Assembly: GCA_963545585.1 (NCBI GenBank)
Contig: CAUUKX010000105.1
Location: 1-6,655 of the forward strand
Source of the DNA: W11650 sp963545585
Lineage (GTDB): Bacteria; Bacillota; Clostridia; Lachnospirales; Vallitaleaceae
Reading direction: 5' to 3'
DNA length: 6,655 nt
How positions within the stretch are numbered: the first letter of the stretch is position 1; each line of letters opens with the position of its first letter. Position numbers and translations under genes: made by a program. The notes under the pieces are model-generated. The model ran no database searches. It was not told where the DNA came from and was given only the letters and a program-made list of their open reading frames with translations. Positions 1-6,519 of this stretch are shown here, piece after piece.

Positions 1-404
1 ATGCTTTGATTAAGCTGCTGAGTATGATTAAAATTACGGCTTTCAGCTTGTTTGCCCTAATTACGGGTAAGGTATCCTTAAATATGCTGTCGGGGCCGGT
101 CGGGATTGTTAATTCTTTAAGCAAAAGCTATGACGGCGGCATGGCAGTTCGTCAGTTTATTGCTATTTTCAGCAGTCAGGTGGTGCTGCTCAGTGCCAAT
201 CTGGGCGTGATGAACCTTTTGCCGATTCCGGCGCTGGACGGCGGCCGACTGGTCTTTCTGTTCTTGGAGGGGCTTCGCGGCAAGCCGATTGACCAGAAAA
301 AAGAGGGCTATATTCATATGGCCGGCTTTGTTTTGCTGATGCTTTTGATGGCGGTCATCTTTTATTCCGATATTGTTAAGTTACTGACACATGCTCCGGC
401 GTAA
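1..404 (+). CDS. rseP: Site-2 protease RseP/RasP, C-terminal part (5' end outside the window)
   Basis: This is the C-terminal third or so of a membrane-embedded zinc metalloprotease that cleaves transmembrane substrates such as anti-sigma factors and signal-peptide remnants. The reading frame is open at the left edge (first full codon at base 3), so the gene enters from upstream; the TTG at 6 is not a credible start. Visible landmarks are a hydrophobic segment carrying the family's SGPVGI motif (about bases 90-110), and the sequence NLLPIPALDGGRL (about 213-251), which contains the second zinc-binding element of the family; its Asp codon is at 237-239. A last hydrophobic helix follows (about 325-385). 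The N-terminal HExxH motif and PDZ domain would lie outside the window. In Bacillota rseP commonly sits in a cdsA-dxr-rseP cluster near polC, which agrees with the next gene. No terminator follows, so read-through into polC is likely. Identity is from motifs and context; the assignment is firm, the exact substrate unknown. Confidence 0.93.
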   Translation, partial: ALIKLLSMIKITAFSLFALITGKVSLNMLSGPVGIVNSLSKSYDGGMAVRQFIAIFSSQVVLLSANLGVMNLLPIPALDGGRLVFLFLEGLRGKPIDQKKEGYIHMAGFVLLMLLMAVIFYSDIVKLLTHAPA

Positions 405-466
405 AGCGTTTTGCTTGGCGGGCAGAGCTTTTGGATTTAGGCAAATGTCTGCTCCGGCAGAAAGCA
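392..466 (+). repeat. Short imperfect direct repeat straddling the rseP stop codon
   Basis: TGCTCCGGCGTAAAGCG at 392-408 and TGCTCCGGCAGAAAGCA at 450-466 match at 14 of 17 positions. The first copy covers the rseP stop codon, the second lies in the intergenic gap. The second copy provides the left arm of the hairpin at 452-480, and the first copy could pair with the same right arm. Whether this is functional or chance cannot be told from one sequence. Confidence 0.4.
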
Positions 467-480
467 AATGGCGGCCGGAG
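452..480 (+). other. GC-rich hairpin between rseP and polC, no U-tract
   Basis: CTCCGGC (452-458) pairs perfectly with GCCGGAG (474-480) around a 15-nt loop; G-U pairs could extend it outward by two. The sequence after it (TGCGAAAAAATAGG) has no run of T, so it does not look like an intrinsic terminator on the + strand, nor does the flank support one on the - strand. It may act as an mRNA-stability or processing element between the two genes; that is inference. Confidence 0.45.
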
Positions 481-507
481 TGCGAAAAAATAGGAGAAAC
501 CAGCGAT

Positions 508-516
508 TGGTAAAAT
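508..516 (+). promoter_or_regulatory. Candidate extended -10 promoter for polC
   Basis: TGGTAAAAT (508-516) fits the extended -10 form TGnTAnnnT of a sigma-A promoter, and would start transcription near 523, about 30 nt before the polC start. No good -35 hexamer is found 16-18 nt upstream (the region reads AAATAG), so this is a weak prediction. polC may depend mainly on read-through from rseP. Confidence 0.3.
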
Positions 517-554
517 GATACCTGAGTGGAAAATAAGAGAGAAAAGGAGTCGGT

Positions 555-3500
555 ATGACTAAGAAATTGACGGAAACATTTGTGCAATTTACTTTTCCGG
601 CTGATTTGCGAGAAATTTTTGCGGAAGCAGAGGTTTCTCGCATTGTTTTTGACCGGCAGAAATTGAGGCTGGATATTTATTTGCAGTTAAGCCGGGTAAT
701 TCGCCCCTTATACATTGAGCAGCTGGCGAAAAGCCTGACTGCGCACTTGGGCTACCCAGTTCGGCTGTGGGAAACATACCAGCTGGACGGGGATTTGAGC
801 CGGATTTATCCGCAGTGGGCGGACAGTTTATTTTATTATCTGGAAAAAAGTGACCCATTTTTGGCTAATACGCTGCGCCTGTCGCAGGCCAAAATCAGTG
901 GGGAGCAAATCCAGTATCAAGTACCGGCGGTTGGGTATGAATATATTATGCCCTTAGAGCCGGGGAAAAAAATGGAGCGCCTGTTTGCCGACAAGCTCCA
1001 AAGGGAAGTGGTGATTTCCTTTTATAAAAAGGATGAAAAAAGTCAAATTCTGCAGGAATTTATTCAAAACCGCGATATGGAAAGCCGGATGCTGGCAACG
1101 GTTCCGGCCGGTCAGGAGATGGCTGCGCCGGTGAAAAAAGGGATGGAAAAACCGGAAGGTATTCTTTACGGCAAGAAGGAAATTAAAGGCGAGATTACGC
1201 CGGTGGCGGATTTGGAGGAAAACCGCTCATTTTATAATATTGATGTTGAAATCGTCGGCGAGATGGATGTGCGTGAGCTCCGCTCGGGCAAGCGAATGGT
1301 TAAGATGTTCCTGACTGATTATCAAAAAACTGTCAGCGGCAAGCTCTTTGTGGACGATAAAGAAACGACCGAGGAGCTAATTAAGGGAATAAAAGAAGCC
1401 AAAGCCCTTAGAGTCAGCGGCAAATACAGCTTTGACAGCTTTGATATGCAGCCGGCATTTATGATTCAAACCATTCAGCCACTGAGCGGCAGCATTAAGC
1501 AGGAGCGGGTGGACGAAGCCGAAGAAAAGCGGATTGAGCTGCACTGCCATACACAAATGAGCGACATGGACGGTATTATTCCGGTCAAGACGGCGGTTGG
1601 GCAAGCCGCCAAATGGGGACATCCGGCGCTGGCGATTACCGATACTGCCGTGGTGCAGGCTTTTCCTGATGCCTTTTCCGCCGGTAAGGCCTTTGCCGGC
1701 AGTTTAAAATTGATTTATGGCATGACCGCCTTTATGGTGGACGATGAGCGGCCGGTACTGTGGTTCGGCCGGGGGCAAAGCCTACGTGATACCTATGTGG
1801 TCTTTGATATTGAAACCACGGGTTTGATTACCAGCTGCGACGGCCTGACCGAAATCGGTGCGGTTAAAATCAAGGACGGTAAGATTATTGAGCGCTTCAG
1901 TGAGTTCGTCAATCCCGGCCGGCCGATCCCCCGAAAAATTCAGGAACTGACCCATATTACCGATGATATTGTTCGGGACGCACCGCGAATTGAGGAGGTG
2001 TTGCCGCGCTTTATGGACTTTTGTGCCGGAGCGGTGTTAGTGGCGCATAACTCGGATTTTGATATCAGCTTTATTAAAAAAGAGTGCCAAAAATTAGATT
2101 TGCCAGTTGATTTTACCTATATGGACACTTTGGAACTGGCGCGCCACTTATTTCCTGAGTTTAAGCGGTATGGACTGGATTATTTAAGCAAAGAATTGGA
2201 AGTATCGCTCAGTCAGCACCACCGAGCAGTTTATGATGCGGAAGCAACGGCTGGCGTGCTGCTTAACATGTTTCAGCGCTTAGAAGAAATCGGCGTTCAT
2301 GACTTGAACGATGTGTTGACTTGGGCGCAGCAAAATCCAATCAACTGGGAAAAGCAAAGACCGACCCAGATTATGATTTTAACCAAAACCAGAGCCGGCC
2401 TCCTAAACCTTTATAAAATGGTGTCGGAGTCGCATATCAATACCTTTGCCGGCGTGCCTCGGCTGAAAAAGTCGTATCTGCACCGGATGCGGGAGGGACT
2501 TTTATACGGCGCAACTGGGGGTGATAATGATTTTTATCAGGCCTTTATCGAGGGGCGCTGTCAGGAATTAATCGACCGGACGGCGGAGTTTTATGATTAT
2601 TTTGAGCTCTATCCGATTCCGGTAGCCAGAACCTATGTCGGGACGGATATGATTGCCGAAGATCAGGCACTGGGCGCTTTGCAGGTAGAGCTGTACCGCT
2701 TTGTGAAAAGCCTTGGCAAGAAAGTAATTGCCAGCGCCAATGTCAAGATTTTAAATCCGGAGGACGAGATTTTGCGCCGGATTTTGCTGGTCGGCAAAAA
2801 AACGGTGCGCAATGCTGATGTGCCGGATTATTGCTATTTTCGGACAACCGGTGAAATGCTTCGTGATTTTGCCTATTTCGGGCAGGCCGAAGCTAAAGAA
2901 ATGGTAATTACCGCACCGCGCGAGATTGTGGATTCGCTGGATGAGATTGAGCCAGTGGAGCGGGATAAATATCCGCCGGAGATTCCCAATTCGGATGAGG
3001 AATTAAAAAGTCTGTGCTATGACCGGGCGCATCAGATTTATGGCGATTCTCTGCCGGAGATTGTATCCGAACGGCTGGAAAGAGAGCTTCATTCCATTAT
3101 CAGCAATGGTTTTGCCGTGATGTATATGATTGCTCAAAAGTTAGTTAAAAAGTCGAATGAGGACGGCTATTTGGTCGGCTCACGGGGCTCGGTCGGTTCG
3201 TCCTTTGTGGCCACCATGTCTGGGATTACCGAGGTTAATCCGCTGTCGGCTCACTATGTTTGCCCGAATTGTCAATATTCTGATTTTGCGCCGCCGGAGT
3301 TAAAAAATGACCCGGAAATGTCAGGTGCCGACTTGCCGGACAGAAGCTGCCCTAAGTGCGGTGCGCCGCTCAGTAAAGACGGGCATGATATTCCGTTTGA
3401 AACATTCCTTGGGTTTTACGGCGATAAAGAGCCGGATATTGACCTGAACTTTTCGGGCGAATATCAAAGCCGGGCGCATGAATACACCGAGGAAATCTTC

Positions 3501-4856
3501 GGCAAGGGGCATGTTTTCCGGGCGGGAACAATCGGCACGCTGGCCGATAAGACGGCTTACGGCTTTGTGAAAAATTATTTTGAGGAAAGACAAATTGCGA
3601 TGTCCGAGGGCGACATCAACCGTTATGTGCAGGGCTGTGTCGGCGTGCGCCGCACAACTGGCCAGCACCCCGGCGGTATTGTAGTAGTGCCCAGAGATCA
3701 GGAAATTTATAAGTTTACGCCGATTCAGCGGCCGGCCAATGACCGGGAGAGCAACATCATTACCACTCACTTTGATTATCATAGTATTGACCATAATTTG
3801 CTCAAGCTTGATATTTTAGGGCATGATGACCCGACCATGATTCGCTTTTTGGAAGATTTGACCGGAGTCAATGCCCAGAAAATTCCGCTTGATGACCCGA
3901 AAGTAATGTCGCTGTTTCAGTCGACAGAGGCATTGGGGATTCAGCCGGCCGACATTGGCGGCGTGGAAATGGGCTCACTTGGGATTCCTGAGTTCGGCAC
4001 GGACTTTGTTATCCAAATGCTGAAAGACACGAAACCCAAGGCTTTTTCCGATTTAATTCGTATTTCCGGCTTGTCGCACGGAACGGATGTCTGGATTAAT
4101 AACGGGCAGGAAATGATTCGTAATGGTTTAGCGACAATTACTACCGTCATTTCCACCCGCGACGGCATCATGTCGTATCTGATTAACAAAGGCATGGAAA
4201 AAGGGCTGGCCTTTACCATCATGGAATCCGTCCGCAAGGGCAAGGGTTTAAAGGACGAATGGGTTACGGCGATGACGGCTTCGGATGTGCCGGACTGGTA
4301 CATTGAGTCCTGCCGCCGGATTAAGTATATGTTCCCTAAGGCGCATGCGGCGGCCTATGTGATGATGGCCTTTCGGATTGCGTATTTTAAGGTTTATTAT
4401 CCCTTGGAGTATTATGCGGCATATTTCAGCGTCAGAGCCAGTACCTTTGATTATGTGGTTATGGGCAAGAGCCGGGAGGTGCTGGAGGAAGCGGCGCAGG
4501 ATTTGAAAAACCGGGCGGATAAGCTGACCAAAAAAGAGCAGGACATGGAAAAGGAAATGCAGACTGTCCGCGAGATGTACGCCCGCGGCTTCGGTTTTCA
4601 TCGGATCGACCTGTATCAGGCGGAGGCAACTCGGTTTAAGATTATTGACGGCAAGATTATGCCCAGTTTTTGCAGCATTAACGGTATGGGCGAAAAAGCG
4701 GCGCTGTCAATTGTTGAAGCCCGCAAGGATGCACCGTTTTTGTCGATTGAGGATTTAATCAGCCGGACGAAGCTTTCAAAAACATTGGTGGAAATCCTAA
4801 GAGTCAACGGTATATTAGAAGGTTTATCGGAAACCAACCAAATCAGCTTATTTTAG
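555..4856 (+). CDS. polC: DNA polymerase III alpha subunit, PolC type (replicative polymerase with built-in 3'-5' exonuclease)
   Basis: PolC is the main replicative DNA polymerase of low-GC Gram-positive bacteria; it extends primers and proofreads at the fork on the sliding clamp. The 1433 residues match the family's usual length (about 1430-1440). In order: N-terminal region (about 1-200); OB fold (about 213-315); PHP domain starting at RIELHCH (H330, H332), interrupted by a DEDDh exonuclease (about 414-580) with D418, E420, HNSDFD ending at D503, H556 and D561; rest of PHP (about 595-775); polymerase core with GSRGSVGSS (875-883), a zinc-binding Cys4 (C903, C906, C932, C935), catalytic aspartates D961, D963 and D1086, and FPKAHAAAYV (from 1260); helix-hairpin-helix-like GMGEKAA (1377-1383); and a clamp-binding motif QISLF as the last five residues. 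The ATG at 555 follows AAGGAG (544-549) at 5 nt spacing. The PHP metal site appears eroded (T364, T391, Q605, G655, K731 where I expect His, Glu, His, Cys, His), so this domain is probably structural here. Both enzymatic sites look intact. Very sure of identity. Confidence 0.99.
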   Translation: MTKKLTETFVQFTFPADLREIFAEAEVSRIVFDRQKLRLDIYLQLSRVIRPLYIEQLAKSLTAHLGYPVRLWETYQLDGDLSRIYPQWADSLFYYLEKSDPFLANTLRLSQAKISGEQIQYQVPAVGYEYIMPLEPGKKMERLFADKLQREVVISFYKKDEKSQILQEFIQNRDMESRMLATVPAGQEMAAPVKKGMEKPEGILYGKKEIKGEITPVADLEENRSFYNIDVEIVGEMDVRELRSGKRMVKMFLTDYQKTVSGKLFVDDKETTEELIKGIKEAKALRVSGKYSFDSFDMQPAFMIQTIQPLSGSIKQERVDEAEEKRIELHCHTQMSDMDGIIPVKTAVGQAAKWGHPALAITDTAVVQAFPDAFSAGKAFAGSLKLIYGMTAFMVDDERPVLWFGRGQSLRDTYVVFDIETTGLITSCDGLTEIGAVKIKDGKIIERFSEFVNPGRPIPRKIQELTHITDDIVRDAPRIEEVLPRFMDFCAGAVLVAHNSDFDISFIKKECQKLDLPVDFTYMDTLELARHLFPEFKRYGLDYLSKELEVSLSQHHRAVYDAEATAGVLLNMFQRLEEIGVHDLNDVLTWAQQNPINWEKQRPTQIMILTKTRAGLLNLYKMVSESHINTFAGVPRLKKSYLHRMREGLLYGATGGDNDFYQAFIEGRCQELIDRTAEFYDYFELYPIPVARTYVGTDMIAEDQALGALQVELYRFVKSLGKKVIASANVKILNPEDEILRRILLVGKKTVRNADVPDYCYFRTTGEMLRDFAYFGQAEAKEMVITAPREIVDSLDEIEPVERDKYPPEIPNSDEELKSLCYDRAHQIYGDSLPEIVSERLERELHSIISNGFAVMYMIAQKLVKKSNEDGYLVGSRGSVGSSFVATMSGITEVNPLSAHYVCPNCQYSDFAPPELKNDPEMSGADLPDRSCPKCGAPLSKDGHDIPFETFLGFYGDKEPDIDLNFSGEYQSRAHEYTEEIFGKGHVFRAGTIGTLADKTAYGFVKNYFEERQIAMSEGDINRYVQGCVGVRRTTGQHPGGIVVVPRDQEIYKFTPIQRPANDRESNIITTHFDYHSIDHNLLKLDILGHDDPTMIRFLEDLTGVNAQKIPLDDPKVMSLFQSTEALGIQPADIGGVEMGSLGIPEFGTDFVIQMLKDTKPKAFSDLIRISGLSHGTDVWINNGQEMIRNGLATITTVISTRDGIMSYLINKGMEKGLAFTIMESVRKGKGLKDEWVTAMTASDVPDWYIESCRRIKYMFPKAHAAAYVMMAFRIAYFKVYYPLEYYAAYFSVRASTFDYVVMGKSREVLEEAAQDLKNRADKLTKKEQDMEKEMQTVREMYARGFGFHRIDLYQAEATRFKIIDGKIMPSFCSINGMGEKAALSIVEARKDAPFLSIEDLISRTKLSKTLVEILRVNGILEGLSETNQISLF

Positions 4857-4969
4857 CGGTAGCTGCGGAGATGTTGGAATCGATGTTTGCACCGCCAAGG
4901 TTTTTTGATAGAAAAGAAAGCCGCAAACAGGAAAAGTTTTTTTATAGAAGAATAAAAACGATGACAGCA

Positions 4970-5026
4970 AAATAGTTTCTTTTATACAGGAAACAAAACC
5001 CTAAACAACAAATAGTTTCTTTTATA
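4970..5026 (+). repeat. Two exact 17-bp direct repeats, 40 bp apart, feeding the polC terminator
   Basis: The 17-mer AAATAGTTTCTTTTATA occurs at 4970-4986 and again at 5010-5026. The second copy supplies part of the left arm and the start of the loop of the terminator hairpin at 5003-5046; the right arm of that hairpin is therefore also complementary to the first copy, giving an alternative but longer-looped fold. A third, degenerate copy (AGTTTTTTTATAG, 4935-4947) lies about 39 bp further upstream. No flanking inverted repeats or coding potential suggest a transposable element. Confidence 0.75.
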
Positions 5027-5050
5027 AGAGAAACTATTTGTTGTTTTTTT
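5003..5050 (+). terminator. Intrinsic terminator after polC
   Basis: AAACAACAAATAGTTTCT (5003-5020) is perfectly complementary to 5029-5046, an 18-bp stem around an 8-nt loop (TTTATAAG), and the right arm runs straight into T4, A, T5 (5047-5056). This is an A/T-rich but very long, uninterrupted stem with a good U-tract, a convincing rho-independent terminator. It lies about 146 nt after the polC stop, so the polC mRNA has a fairly long 3' UTR. On the - strand the left flank (GGTTTTGTTTCC) is a poor U-tract, so it is mainly a + strand terminator. Confidence 0.9.
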
Positions 5051-5066
5051 ATTTTTGTGTTATACT
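5038..5066 (+). promoter_or_regulatory. Extended -10 promoter for the ATPase gene
   Basis: TGTTATACT (5058-5066) is a strong extended -10 (TG, one base, then TATACT). A TTGTTG at 5038-5043, 17 nt upstream of the -10 hexamer, keeps the TTG half of the -35 consensus and lies inside the right arm of the polC terminator. Predicted start is near 5073, leaving a leader of about 170 nt before the coding region. Because the terminator ends the polC message, this is the likely source of ATPase gene transcription. Confidence 0.65.
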
Positions 5067-5072
5067 ATTAGT

Positions 5073-5242
5073 GAGAAAAAATGTGAATATGGCTTGTTTT
5101 CTATAAGGCGGAATGGGTCTGTAAGCGGAGCTTTGGAAAATCAGGAGATAAAAACGGTCAAGAGCAGGGAGAAGGAAGCAAGTCGGAAAAGACTGGAATA
5201 TTGACATAGCAAAATTTTTAAAACAAAGGGGAGGAAATGCTT
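5073..5242 (+). other. Long untranslated leader of the ATPase gene, content unexplained
   Basis: About 170 purine-rich nt separate the predicted start site from the coding region. I looked for riboswitch-like structures, terminators and small genes and found none I can support. There is a very short ATG-initiated reading frame (five codons, from 5089) without a ribosome binding site, and only a minor stem (AGTC/GACT around 5181-5194). The last part carries the strong ribosome binding site used by the gene. Confidence 0.4.
5228..5234 (+). promoter_or_regulatory. Ribosome binding site that favours the second of two ATG starts
   Basis: GGGGAGG at 5228-5234 is a strong Shine-Dalgarno. It lies only 2 nt before the ATG at 5237 but 8 nt before the ATG at 5243, which is the normal spacing in Bacillota. 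The protein beginning MIVRERY at 5243 also looks like the usual N-terminus of this ATPase family. The start at 5243 is therefore preferred; the earlier one would add only Met-Leu. Confidence 0.8.
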
Positions 5243-6454
5243 ATGATTGTACGGGAACGATATATGCAGCCGGTTCGAGATTTTATGGATAAACCAGTGG
5301 TCAAAATTATTACGGGTATGCGGCGCAGCGGCAAGAGCGGCCTGTTGGAACTGACACGGCAGGAACTTTTGGCACGCAGCGTAAATGGCCAAAATATTAT
5401 TTTTATCAATTTTGAATCTCTGCGCTATGAAGCGCTGAGAAACTATCAGACACTGTATGCGGAAATTGCGGATAGAGCGAAGCAGGCCCAAGGCCGGCTT
5501 TATATTTTGCTCGATGAAATACAGGAAGTAGATGGCTGGGAACGGGTAGTGAACTCCTTGCGGGTTGATTTTGACTGTGATCTTTATGTGACCGGTTCCA
5601 ATGCCCGGTTGCTTTCCGGGGAGTTGGCTACTTTGCTGGCGGGGCGCTATGTGGAAATTCGGGTTTATCCGCTGGACTTTAAAGAATATTTGGATTTTGC
5701 CGCTGGGAACGAGGTCGAGGCCAAACTGACACGGCAGGAGCAATTTTCTCATTTCGTGCACTTTGGAGGGCTCCCCGGGATTCATCAGATTAAATGGGAA
5801 GAAAGCCGGATTATGCAGTATCTCAACGATATTTACAATTCGGTGCTGCTTAAAGATGTGGTTGCCCGCCATAAAATCAGGGATACGGAGCTGCTGGAAA
5901 GAATTGTATTTTATCTGATGGACAATATCGGCAATACTTTTTCGGCTAAGACAATTTCTGATTTTTTGAAAAGCCAGGGACGAAAGCTCAGTACGGAAAC
6001 AGTTTATAATTATTTGAAGGCTTTGGAAAGCGCCTTTTTGATTCATAAGGCAGTGCGCTTTGACATTAAGGGCAAGCGGATATTGGAAACGCAAGAAAAA
6101 TATTATCTGGCTGACATTGGGCTGCGCCATGCTGTCATGGGCTATCGGGATAATGATATAGCGGGTGTGCTGGAAAATATCGTCTTTATGGAGCTTCTGC
6201 GCCGGGGCTTTTCGGTCAAAATCGGAAAACAGGATGCGGCAGAAGTGGATTTTGTGGCTGACCGGTCGGACAAGCGCCTTTATATTCAGGTTTGCTATAT
6301 CCTGACGCCAGAGAATATCGACCGGGAGTTTGCGCCGCTGGAGGCGATTGCGGATAATTATGAAAAGCTGGTGCTCTCGGCTGATACACTCCTGCGTATC
6401 AATCGAAGCGGCATCCGCCAGCAGAATATTATGGAGTTTTTGCTGGAGGGGTAA
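5243..6454 (+). CDS. P-loop ATPase of the AAA_14/DUF4143 type
   Basis: The 403-residue protein has the features of a widespread prokaryotic ATPase family with no settled cellular role: N-terminal MIVRERY leading to Walker A GMRRSGKS (25-32); Walker B YILLDE (87-92, D91 E92) followed by IQEV; a sensor-like TGSNARLLSGE (117-127) and LLAGRY (131-136); GGLPG (175-179); a stretch LLKDVVARHKIRD (202-214); a probable winged-helix region (about 215-272); YYLADIGLR (287-295); and a C-terminal DUF4143 module with LENIVFMELLRRG (310-322), EVDF (334-337) and IQVCY (348-352). The C-terminal part resembles a PD-(D/E)XK nuclease fold but has Cys351 where a catalytic Lys would be expected, so cleavage activity is doubtful. 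No signal peptide or membrane segment: cytoplasmic. The gene has its own promoter and leader, no terminator before the next promoter, and no in-frame TTA, CTA or TCA codon, unlike polC and rseP. Family assignment is confident. No partner gene is visible, so its role (defence, toxin-antitoxin-like or regulatory) cannot be stated. Confidence 0.93.
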   Translation: MIVRERYMQPVRDFMDKPVVKIITGMRRSGKSGLLELTRQELLARSVNGQNIIFINFESLRYEALRNYQTLYAEIADRAKQAQGRLYILLDEIQEVDGWERVVNSLRVDFDCDLYVTGSNARLLSGELATLLAGRYVEIRVYPLDFKEYLDFAAGNEVEAKLTRQEQFSHFVHFGGLPGIHQIKWEESRIMQYLNDIYNSVLLKDVVARHKIRDTELLERIVFYLMDNIGNTFSAKTISDFLKSQGRKLSTETVYNYLKALESAFLIHKAVRFDIKGKRILETQEKYYLADIGLRHAVMGYRDNDIAGVLENIVFMELLRRGFSVKIGKQDAAEVDFVADRSDKRLYIQVCYILTPENIDREFAPLEAIADNYEKLVLSADTLLRINRSGIRQQNIMEFLLEG

Positions 6455-6473
6455 AATTTCAAGAAAAATCCTC

Positions 6474-6502
6474 TTGACAAACCATCAAACCTTTGCTATG
6501 GT
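6474..6502 (+). promoter_or_regulatory. Strong sigma-A-type promoter for the L10 leader and the downstream ribosomal operon
   Basis: A perfect -35 TTGACA (6474-6479), 17-nt spacer and TATGGT (6497-6502) place the start near 6507-6509, just before the L10 leader motif. Strength and position fit a ribosomal protein operon. It starts only 20 nt after the stop codon of the ATPase gene. Confidence 0.85.
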
Positions 6503-6519
6503 AATAGGTGTGAAAAATT

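Noticed and set aside
3321..3794. Open frame of 157 codons on the - strand inside polC
   Set aside because: It overlaps the most conserved part of PolC (zinc site and catalytic aspartates), has no family features, and is a shadow of the coding strand.
4856..4906. Possible terminator just after the polC stop (GCGGT 4856-4860 with ACCGC 4891-4895, then TTTTTT)
   Set aside because: Only five base pairs with a 30-nt loop, and the T run does not directly follow the stem. The hairpin at 5003-5046 is far better.
5070..5204. Possible small gene in the ATPase leader, + strand, frame ending in TGA at 5202-5204
   Set aside because: The frame is open for about 45 codons but has no ATG, and no ribosome binding site precedes any possible start. 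The sequence is Lys/Glu/Arg-rich, as expected from purine-rich DNA.
5201..5206. TTGACA as a -35 element close to the ATPase start
   Set aside because: No -10-like hexamer lies 16-19 nt downstream; that position is the purine-rich ribosome binding site region.
5141..6130. Long open frame on the - strand (329 codons) opposite the ATPase gene
   Set aside because: It is in exact codon register with the sense gene, where stops arise only from sense TTA, CTA or TCA codons, and that gene has none. The translated sequence has no recognisable domain, and the sense strand encodes a clear ATPase.
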